This document shows, one piece after another, positions 55,037-64,000 of a stretch of DNA of 64,000 nucleotides; position 1 is the first letter of the stretch; each line of letters begins with the position of its first letter. Position numbers and translations under genes: made by a program. The DNA comes from Batkoa obscura (taxonomy: Eukaryota > Entomophthoromycota > Entomophthoromycetes > Entomophthorales > Batkoaceae). The stretch is taken from the NCBI GenBank assembly GCA_030770535.1, contig JASVEC010000005.1, positions 434,001-498,000 of the forward strand, written 5' to 3'. A model generated the notes under the pieces. It saw only the letters and a list, made by a program, of their open reading frames with translations, was not told the DNA's origin and searched no databases.

Positions 55037-55322
55037 TTTTTGTATTGAAAGTTAAACTATTGGAATATAAATTCATAGATTGAATTTTTATATTGGTTTT
55101 GGGATGATGTCATTCATTAATTACTACTCCCTGAGATCTTGAAAGAATTTTACTAACAAAATTGATTTATCTTTAGAACTATGTGTTACTAATATATAAT
55201 TATTTAAATGTATAAAAAAATCTTAATGTGTCACATACACACTATATTATATATATAAATTAAAATCTAAAAGGACAAAAAGGGTACCAAAAGTATCTAT
55301 GCAATAAAACTCTATTTTTTAT

Positions 55323-56181
55323 TTAATCAAAAAGGTTAGCTGGTACTTTAGAATCGATATAAGAAGGTAATGGAATATTCAAAGCTTTTAAAGTGATAGC
55401 AAAGATATCCATATTACGTACAGTATTAGAAGGCAATTGTTTTGGAGAAATACCAGGACCAGAAGCACCAAATAAAATTTGAGTTTCTTGGAGGGTATTA
55501 CCACCATGATTAGTTCCAACACCACCATGATCAGCAGTAATTAAAATTAAGGTAGATTCAAGTAATTGGGTTTCTTGAAGCTTGTCAACAATTTTGCCAA
55601 TATAGCTATCGATTAATTTATACTTAGCTACATATTCTTTACTCATCCATCCTTTCCCATGTCCAGTGTTATCAATATCACTAAAATCAACAAACATAAA
55701 TTTAGCTTCTTTACCGTAATTACTGATAAAGTCTAAAGCTGGGGCAATATTGCTGTTATTGCTCCTATTTATTTGGTCAATTTTAAACCTTCTTCATTAA
55801 GCCCTTTATTTAAAGGAGTCCAAGAAACAATGGAAGTCAATTTAGCATTATAGTCGTGATTTAAGATAATTTTATAGATGGTAGGATGCCTTTTCTTATT
55901 ATAATAATGATCATTGATGTTGCCATTAGTGACCCCATGCTTATCAGGGTTAACTCCGGTTAACATAGAGCCCCAATTTTGTCCAGACCAGGTTGGCTTC
56001 ATGGCTTTAGCAAAGTTGGTATAAGCACCAGAAGCAAATAATTTTTTGATGTTAGGTGTATCGATTTCTTTATAAAAATTACCAGCTCCATCTAAACCAA
56101 TGAAGACTACTCTTTTGATCTCTTGACTGTTGATGGAATTTAAACATAATAAACCAAAACGACAATGTTAAATACTTTCAT
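55323..56181 (-). pseudogene. Alkaline-phosphatase-superfamily phosphodiesterase, frame broken
   Basis: Resembles type I phosphodiesterase/nucleotide pyrophosphatase proteins that hydrolyse phosphoester bonds with two metal ions. Landmarks on the minus strand: RVVFIGLDGAGN (metal-binding Asp), MKPTWSGQNWGSMLTGV (nucleophile region), FVDFSDIDNTGHGKGW, and ITADHGGVGTNHGG (metal-binding DHG and the following NHGG). The ATG at 56181 starts a signal-peptide-like MKVFNIVVLVYYV, but this is out of frame with the body. A second frame change lies near 55770, between GLNEEGLK and NIAPALDFISNYGKEAK. No GT-AG intron repairs either break, so this is a recent pseudogene or contains sequencing errors. The motif spacing recalls bacterial relatives. 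Confidence 0.7.
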
Positions 56182-58692
56182 TTTTATTTATTATATTATG
56201 TATGACTTCTAATTATTTTTAGTTGTAAAGATTGTTTTTACCCTCCCTCCTTTACAATTTATTCAGCTACATTTGGGATGCTATTTCCATTGTTACGCTA
56301 TGATAACGTTGCACAGTTTTATTTTCTGTACTTATAGCTATGATTGTTATTATTATAATTATAACAAATATTTCATTTTATAATCACTTTTTACTTAAAA
56401 AACTGAAACCTAGCAAAGTTCGTTTTTGTACCCTTCATTGTTCCATAACATTAACTATTATTGTTTATACAATTCAAAAGTACAATTTTTCTTTTTTTTT
56501 CTACCTTATTTCTTTACTACTTCTCTAATACCTTAAACTAATATATAACCTATAGTAGTTATAAATAAAAAAATTAATGCAAAGTAAATTTTGCATTTAA
56601 CGATTTAACAAATCAGATAGCTTGTTTTCATCATATGCTAAGATAGATTAAATATCAAATGATGAAATTTGTGTAAGTATTAAGCTAGAAGATAAATGAA
56701 GAGCTCAACTATATTGCAATAAATAAGAAGTATAGGAACTTAAATTGGGTACATCAGTTGATTTTAACCTTATTTTACTTATTCTTTTTTCTTTTTTGAC
56801 CCCATTTTTAATTAATGATTTATAATACGAAACGCTATGTCTATTTGAAAATAGCTTAATTTTATGTTTTTAATTGAGCGTTAATTAGTATAATTAACTT
56901 TTTATTATGTAATAATAGCATGTTTTACTATTATTCTAGATTATACGAATTAAACTGGATTTTATCTATAGGTCAATGGTAGTCATTAGTGAAGCCAAAC
57001 TAATAGCTTTTTAATTGATATTAGAAAACATCATGATATTACAGCGAATATTTTACAGTCCTATATCTCACCTACACCTGGCTCATCTATTAATATCATT
57101 GTTATGTAAAATCTAAGATACATTTGTTATAAATAAATATAGAACATGGGCTATAATAAGTAAAGATACACTAAGGTGAGCTTAATGAGTAATAGTCTAT
57201 TACGCTGCTACATTATATTAATGCTTTTTACTAAATCAATGTAATTTAATTTTATTAAATGTACATAGATTATTACAAAGTTTATGTAATAAGTTTACAA
57301 AAATAGCAAATCTGAATTAAACTTAATAATATCATTGTCACAAGGTTTGGGAGGATTGCTAAATTCGAGTTGAGCAATTATTTCATGAACAATTAATTAT
57401 AGTCATTAATCAAATATAATTGATTGATTTTCAAAATATAGATAATATAAGATAACTTATATATCCATCGAGAACGTTCATCTTTTAATAAAATAAATAG
57501 CTTTTAAATAAAGTTTTCGTATCAAATCATCATAATCCTACCTTTTCAAAATAGTTAAATACAGTGTTCACAGGAAAAAGTACCAAAACTCTATATCTGA
57601 ATCACATCATTATAATATATGTAACTACCCACTTTAAAGTAAGATTTGTAATGAATAGCTAATACCCAGTTTTACAGTCATAGTGTTAAATAATAGATTT
57701 AGTAGGAATTGTTATATACTCTGAAAATTGTTTGTTATAATATTTCATAAAGTAACAAGTTAATTAAAATCCGATAATGTCACGATAACAAGTGACTAAA
57801 CAGTTAAGATTAAACTAATGATAAATATTTTCACAAAATTTTTAATATAAGATGTTTTTTATTCATTAATTATTGAGTATCAATCAAAATCAATAGTAGT
57901 ACATTAATAATAAGTAGTTATATACTAAAATAACATTAATAATTGATGACTTTTTGACTTATCAAATTGAAAAAATCATAAGAAAATAAATAGTTAGAGT
58001 GGAGTAATGTACCTAGTAAAATGAAGACATGCTTAAGATTAAGCCTACCCATTTTCGATTCCATTAGTCTAGAATGCATATAATTAAATCGCTAGATTAT
58101 AAAAGCTCTCCTTTCAACTTCGGGACCATGTATAGGAGAGATAGAGCTCATATAAGCGAAATTCAGTTGATAGAAAGTTGTATGGGGAATATATGCCATT
58201 AAAGTATTAATCAATAATTTGATGCTTAGTTTTATAATAACTATAGTATTAGTTAAATTTTGTGATAGCCTTTGCGTTTGTTGTGCTATCGTAATATGTA
58301 CTACTAGACTATAATTACTTATGTTGGATTTTTGCTTTTGTTTGTTTTTGGTATAGTTATGACTGCATAATATAATTGGCAAAGCTTTTTTTTGCTTCGT
58401 ATGTTGGTTTTAAACTTTGATGTTTATTCAATATCCATTCAGTATAAAGTTAATACAGTTTAATCAATGGCTTGATATTTAAAATTTGGTTTATATTGTA
58501 AACCAATAAACTCATTTAGAGTCGATTGGGGATAAAAAACAGCAGCATTTAAACATTTTAGTTGGCAATATATGTTTACAATACACTATAGTATGATCAA
58601 AACCACAAAATTTTATAGTTGTTTTGGAAAAATAAAATTTATATTTATACATAGTAATCCTGAAATATGAATTTATTTAAAAAATTAGAAAA
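56182..58692. other. Gene-free stretch of 2.5 kb
   Basis: Both strands read. Only short chance frames are found (for example 58092-58382 minus, with no signal peptide or family motif). No MITE or LTR-like copy. AT-rich throughout. Confidence 0.5.
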
Positions 58693-59811
58693 TTAGAAAA
58701 GTTTTTTGATATTTTTAGCAATATCATCCCAATTATCTTTAATATAACCTTTTGCGAGTTCGCCAGTTTCTTTTAGAACTTGTTGACGAACCCCTCTAAG
58801 AATAACTGCCTTTTCATTATATTGGGCATCTTTATATTCAGCGAGGATCATTTCATCTGCAGTGGGTCCCAAAATAGCGTTGGTAGTGGCAGCCAAAACT
58901 AAACCTGCGTATGGAATGGCTGAAATTCCAGCAACTACAGCAGTTCTCATATACTCTAGAGCCTTGTTATTATAAGCCAATTGAGAAGCATTAATAAGAT
59001 TTACATTATGTAAACATGAAGCTACCCTAGATGCCGGATACTTATCACCACTGTTGGCACAATAGTTGCCGCGCCTAATATCTTGCTTCTTACCACCAGG
59101 TGCACATTCTGATTTGGCCATAGCCATAGAAGTTAATCTAAAGCAATTACTAAAGTTGTATTTCATAGAAGCAGTTCGTAGCACATCATTAGCTAAAAGA
59201 CAAATTCTATCAATGGATAGTGCTTGGGTATCGGATTGAATTGTTTGAGAATCTTTTCTATATATACCAGTATTGTTTAAAATTGTATTAACTACCCTTT
59301 CAGTCATTATAATTTCAAAGACTTGACGATAGTTTTGATCATCTGGATGCACGTTATCCATAGGGATGACAATTGATTTTATACCTTGTCTTAAATCTAC
59401 AGTAATGTAATTTCCAGTTCCAACTGGGGGATTAAAATATAGATAATCCCTTTCTTTATTTGTAGATGAAATCTCATGTTGAATTAAAGTTGGTAAAGCA
59501 CTTGAATCCGAAGCAGCTGCTAAAAAAGCATCAGTGCAATATTGACGACTGAATGAACCACAGTCATTTGAAGGACGAAAGCAACTCTTTCCTTTATACC
59601 ATTCAGCTGAAGCAATATATCTTGCTTTTGATGTAAAAATAGAGCTAAATATTGCCTCACAATTGCGCTGATACTTTGGTGATATGTCGATTTCAAACCA
59701 TGCAGTATCGGGTTTAAGGCCACGACAATTTGCATCCAAGTAAGTTAACCCAAGGGGGTTTTCACTTAATGTATTAGTAATAAAAAACAAGAGAGACAAG
59801 GTAAGAAACAT
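58693..59811 (-). CDS. Secreted protein of unknown family, 372 aa
   Basis: Not recognised. Residues 1-16 form a signal peptide (MFLTLSLLFFITNTLS). The mature chain holds about ten cysteines, including CFRPSNDCGSFSRQYC in the first third and ECAPG, NYCANSG and SCLHN in the second half, so a disulfide-rich extracellular protein is likely. N-glycosylation sequons are present (NNTG, NFSN, NASQ). Near residues 290-315 lies a Gly/Ala-rich hydrophobic stretch (AVVAGISAIPYAGLVLAATT), long enough for one membrane-inserted helix, followed by a charged C-terminal helix ending KNIKKLF. Single exon with a good TATA-like motif upstream. Function unknown. Long intact frame and signal peptide make it a credible gene. 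Confidence 0.8.
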   Translation of the reverse strand: MFLTLSLLFFITNTLSENPLGLTYLDANCRGLKPDTAWFEIDISPKYQRNCEAIFSSIFTSKARYIASAEWYKGKSCFRPSNDCGSFSRQYCTDAFLAAASDSSALPTLIQHEISSTNKERDYLYFNPPVGTGNYITVDLRQGIKSIVIPMDNVHPDDQNYRQVFEIIMTERVVNTILNNTGIYRKDSQTIQSDTQALSIDRICLLANDVLRTASMKYNFSNCFRLTSMAMAKSECAPGGKKQDIRRGNYCANSGDKYPASRVASCLHNVNLINASQLAYNNKALEYMRTAVVAGISAIPYAGLVLAATTNAILGPTADEMILAEYKDAQYNEKAVILRGVRQQVLKETGELAKGYIKDNWDDIAKNIKKLF

Positions 59812-59842
59812 TTTTTTGTATGTGATTGATGTATTTTGATTT

Positions 59843-59855
59843 TATTTATATACTT
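59843..59855 (-). promoter_or_regulatory. TATA-box-like element
   Basis: On the minus strand GTATATAAATAAA lies about 32-44 bp upstream of the ATG of the 372-aa secreted protein gene. Confidence 0.45.
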
Positions 59856-62363
59856 TTTTTAAATACCTCAAGTACTTGGACAAAATAAATGTGAGCTATA
59901 AAGCCAACTTTATGTTTATTATTTAGTCTATTAATGAATTTAAATTAAATAGTAACAAATAACTAGAAAAATTCCTTTGACTAAAATTATGTTATATTCA
60001 TAAAGACATTAAAATAGCACAAGGAAATCGTATTTTTTAAACATTTGCACACGTAACCTAAAGGGGCGTTTATTTTTAATAATTTGTCCCCTCATCCTAG
60101 TAAAATTTTATTTATAATATTTATCATAGCCTGTTTAAGCCAATTTATACTTTGTAATAGTAAAATTATTCACAGTACCTTTAATGATCCAAGTATCCTA
60201 TTTATTAAATTAAAGCAATGACATTTGTTAGATTACCAACCGATGCTTACTATAGTTGAGTTTGAAATTTTAGTGATAAGTTTCCAAGCCACTTGTCATA
60301 CATGTTCTTTATGTAGCTATATCTTCATGCCAATGTATGATTCTATATTGAGTTCCATAGTTAGATGACATTATTTTCAAATAAAGTAACTTTTAGCAAA
60401 AATTTAAGCTAAGATCTAGATTAAAAATTAAACTAAATTTTCAATAAATAAAAATATTGCAAGTATAAACATTAAATATGGCTATAAGAATTAAAATTCA
60501 AGTACTTAAAATAGAATTCAAGTAAAAATTAGTTAACCAAAATGTTCTTTGCAACTAAATCTCTTCTCTGATATTAATATTTATACTTGTAGTAAATATT
60601 AGCTTTGATTAATCATTTTTGAAATTCGAATTTGGCTTAAATCTTAACTCATACAAACACAAAAAACACGAATAATAATTGATTTGACACTATACCACAA
60701 AAATTATGCTCTCAGCTGTATTGAAATATAAAAGCTTTATAATATTATTCATGTATTAAATAATCAAAACTTATATTAAGTTACTTTGTAGAGCAAAAGT
60801 TAAATTAACAACACTAATATACAATACTTGGCTTAAAAACATTGTTGTTTTATTTACTAGATTTATAAATAAACATTTATATGTATGATTTCAAATCTGT
60901 AAATTAAGCCAAGGACTACTGGAGCATAATTAAAATCATGAATAAGTTCCATTGGTTTAAAGAATACAATTTAAAAGCACTGTGTTGAAATCAAGAGAAG
61001 GATTTAATATAAAGGGCATTAATTCATATTCCCACTGAATTTCATTAAAAAAAGATATTATAATAAATAAAAATAAACTTTTGGACTAAGAGTATTAGAT
61101 TAATGATAAAAAAGGATACAATGAATTTATCTATATCACTTGATGCTTTGCAATTAATGGCACTTTTCAAAACAACCTATTTGAGTCAAATCAGCCCAAA
61201 AGGGCCAATTGTATTAAATTAAATAGATTTGTCAACTTTGTAAAAGGCAAACTAATATATATGATAAAACTAATATTTATAAAGCGAATAGCACTAAATA
61301 TAGATAATCATGGGGTTTATTTGGGACTAAGCTAGCTTTAATAGCACAATTTATAAAAATTTACTTGCAAAGTAAGCCTACAATTAGAGCTGTATCTACT
61401 CTAGGATGGAATCTAATAAAGAAAATTCATTCATTACTTACCTCTTATAACGTCTATTCATAACACGTCTCTTTTATAAACACAATTTATTATACTAAAT
61501 AAAAATTACCTGATACCACTGTTATAATACTAAATTTAATTATTGACAGAAATCTAACATGTGTAAAAAACATAATGTGTACATAACAAATGGCAAAGCG
61601 TGGTGTCTTATGTAAATAAATCTTTGAGCGAAATCATTATGATGAGAACGTGGTCAACAGGGCAACAATATCTGTATACATCGCTTTTGATTCTTAGCTT
61701 AATTAGAAAAATAAGTTGCCATTCTTTAGGTTGCTGGTATCGAAAACCACATAATTACATCGTTATCCACGCAATTTCTTTGTAAGCCACTAGGCCAAAG
61801 ATACTTATTTATTCTACCCTTATAGTTAATATACTAACATGAGTGCTTTCCTGTAATTTAAGCACAACTGACCATGAATCGTGATTCTAATGTCTAGATT
61901 ATATACATTATAGTTATACTTAAGGACAAAGCCTGATAGTATTGTTACCAAAACCTTTCTATATTTAGTAAGTAATGACACACGACGTAATGCCTATCAT
62001 TAGAAGTTCGAATCACATTGATAGGATAGTAAACAATTGTAGAAAATATCATTTTATTAGACTAAATAAGTGTGACATGCTAACCAAGATGAATTGGCCA
62101 TTAACAACCTTTTGAATTTATTGAATTGAAGTTATGTTAATAAAGCACTGAGCATAGATATAAGTATAAGTGTACAAGTGACGTAGCCAAAACAATACAT
62201 AAATATAAAAGTACTTTATAAATATTAAAATTACCTTCTAGTTTAACGCCTTATCTATAAAAAATTTAATTATACTTCACGATAACATTAAATACTAAAC
62301 AAATAATTAGTAAAAAAAAATAAATACTTTATTAATATCTTGTATTATAAATAGAAGGCAAAA
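59856..62363. other. Gene-free stretch of 2.5 kb
   Basis: No supported frame, tRNA or repeat family. Positions 61590-61800 are slightly less AT-rich but encode nothing recognisable. A small inverted GCCCAAAAGGGC-type motif occurs near 61195. Confidence 0.5.
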
Positions 62364-62888
62364 TTATTCTTGACTCTTGAGTAATTCACGATCCCATAAA
62401 TACAAACCTAAACCATCACCACCAACTAAGTTAAGTTGAGTGACGTAATCAGAAAGTTGTTTAATTGATTCAACTTGCTCCTTTAAGTATTCACCTTCTA
62501 AGAAATCAGTCATTTGAGGGTCGTTAGATTCTTCAGCAATCTTGTGGAGACTAAGGAGGGAACGGTTAACATCTTTTTCTAATTGTAACGCAGCTTCAAC
62601 GGCATTCTTAGCTGATTTCCATTCAACTACAGGACCTTCAATAGATTGAAGGGCGACTCTACCACCACGGCGGTTAAGATAATCAATCAATTTTTGAGCA
62701 TGTTCATTTTCTTCATTAGAGGAGTGACGGAAGAACTTTTCAAGACCTGGTAAAGCAACGTCATCTCTGCCAAAGTAAGCAGACATAGAAGCATAAGCAA
62801 GGGAAGCTCTTTGTTCCATATTAATTTGTTGGTTGATACCCTCTTCACTTGAGGTGGAAAAGTTTTGTCTTGCAAGTGCGGAAGCCAT
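62364..62888 (-). CDS. Ferritin, ferroxidase-active (H-type)
   Basis: Forms a 24-subunit cage that oxidises Fe(II) and stores it as a mineral. 174 aa, no intron. The four-helix ferritin fold is clear: INMEQRASLAYASMSAYFGR (first iron-site Glu and following Tyr), RHSSNEENEHAQKLIDYLNR (Glu and His of the ferroxidase centre), RRGGRVALQ, EKDVNRSLLSLHKIA (further Glu), SDPQMTDFLEGEYLKEQV (Gln of the centre). All expected ferroxidase ligands are present. The N terminus MASALARQNFSTSSEEG is only slightly longer than animal H-ferritin and has no clear signal or transit peptide. Ferritins are missing from most Dikarya and found in early-diverging fungi, so this gene helps place the organism. Confidence 0.93.
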   Translation of the reverse strand: MASALARQNFSTSSEEGINQQINMEQRASLAYASMSAYFGRDDVALPGLEKFFRHSSNEENEHAQKLIDYLNRRGGRVALQSIEGPVVEWKSAKNAVEAALQLEKDVNRSLLSLHKIAEESNDPQMTDFLEGEYLKEQVESIKQLSDYVTQLNLVGGDGLGLYLWDRELLKSQE

Positions 62889-62931
62889 TTGTAAATTTTA
62901 ATAAAAAATGTTATTTATTGTTATTAGCTTG

Positions 62932-62944
62932 GTCTTTTATACCT
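62932..62944 (-). promoter_or_regulatory. TATA-box-like element of ferritin gene
   Basis: On the minus strand GGTATAAAAGACC lies about 45 bp upstream of the ferritin ATG. No CAGTG-type iron-responsive hairpin was seen in the short 5' leader. Confidence 0.5.
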
Positions 62945-64000
62945 TGCGAAAGCAAATTTCACTATTAAATGATGTATTTTTATTTAATTTCAAATCATTG
63001 TAACCTCTAATATTTTCCAGTTAAATAATTGGTTGGTCCCACAAGGGCTGTAAAATTGTTTTAGGCTGATGATCTCTAGCCAATTGAAATTAAGTGATGT
63101 CTCAATTTAACAAATAAAATCTCAACCATATGATGCAAAGTAAAACTACATTGGCCAAAGATAATCTAATCTAATCTTTGATTTTAATCTTGATTTAAGA
63201 ATAATCAATGCTTATATTGAAGTATTTTTAGATGAAAAGATTTATACAGTTGTTTTTAACTCTTGGTTTATTACTATTGTATTGATCAGTATCATTAACC
63301 GCTCTTAAGTAAAGTGCTTATGGAAAATTGGTAAAATTTCATTGCATTAGTAATCACTACAAAAATTAATATCAAAATTTGACATAATTTTGGAATTTAG
63401 ACTATTTTGTAGAGTATTAAAAAATGTTATAGTGGAAATAAGCCAAACATGAGATAATCTATTCTTATTAAAAATGAGACGCATTTGATATTATTAAGTT
63501 GGGAAGATTTTATTGATTTATCAAAATAGTATGGATCCAATTCATTCAAATGAGTTAACTTTTTAATTTTTATACAAATCATAACGGTAGAAATTAGTTC
63601 TTTATCAATTTTTTGCTATTTAATCTATCTGATAAAAAATAAAGGGATCTGTAATTATGTTATTGACTTTCAATTAACTCAGTTCGTATACATGTTAAAT
63701 GTCTTTGGAGTTTCAACACCACACCTCTTAGTTTGTCTTGATCTATAATATTTAATCTAATCTATAAATTATTTTAAATCCGCTTACTTTATAGCTCCAT
63801 TAATCGTATAGTTCAAAAATAAAGCTAGGTGAATATTATTGGCATCATTCTATATCTAACGTGCGTGGTGGTCTAGGCGACTATTGTGCACTACTTTTAA
63901 TTTTAATCATCAAATATAATAGTATTCCAAGTATAGTCCTTCTAAGATGTATAAAATAATTTAAATAAAAATAATAATTGACTTTATATAAGATAAAAAT
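62945..64000. other. Gene-free right end
   Basis: AT-rich upstream region of ferritin and window end. No gene, RNA or repeat family supported. A short tandem TCTAATCTAATCTTTGAT occurs near 63165. Confidence 0.45.

Noticed and set aside
58092-58382. 96-aa frame on the minus strand
   Set aside because: No signal, motif or codon bias; in a gene-free AT-rich stretch where such frames arise by chance.

Overview
The window reads as nuclear DNA of an AT-rich, intron-bearing fungus. Introns are short (about 45-100 nt, GTAAG...TAG) and conserved genes are typically fungal: a STE11-type MAPKKK with SAM domain, KRE33, VMA4, MED31, a Dnmt2 methyltransferase and a mitochondrial leucyl-tRNA synthetase. 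A classical ferritin points to an early-diverging lineage rather than Dikarya. An entomophthoralean such as Conidiobolus would fit (AT-rich, many secreted lipases), but that is inference, not something the sequence proves.

Layout. 1-3.4 kb: a cluster of about 465-bp TG...CA repeats that look like solo LTRs, one nested in an older copy. 3.3-36.8 kb: an accessory, repeat-rich region. It holds four of the five dienelactone-hydrolase-like genes (one a pseudogene, one a mosaic of its neighbours), five intronless secreted class 3 lipases plus one lipase relic, three small proteins (a Cys-rich secreted one, a DPBB/expansin-like secreted one, a PPxY/tubby-like one) and the MAPKKK gene. It is peppered with about 98-bp MITEs flanked by 4-bp target duplications. 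38-42.4 kb: mitochondrial LeuRS and Dnmt2, tail to tail with overlapping stop codons. 42.8-44.2 kb: two more LTR-like repeats. 44.9 kb: tRNA-Leu(UAA). 45.2-55.1 kb: a dense conserved block (KRE33, MED31, a UVRAG/Vps38/Atg14-like gene, VMA4, mitochondrial IF3, fifth hydrolase). 55.3-64 kb: a gene-poor end with a frame-broken phosphodiesterase gene, an unknown secreted protein and ferritin.

The accessory half is dominated by secreted or small hydrolases that arose by local duplication, and the same half carries most MITEs. One hydrolase paralogue pair gives a filled-site/empty-site comparison. It fixes the MITE ends exactly: 98 bp plus a duplicated ATAT, inserted in frame three codons before a stop. 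The housekeeping genes are spliced, tightly packed and nearly free of repeats. No CRISPR, operon or complete autonomous transposon was seen.
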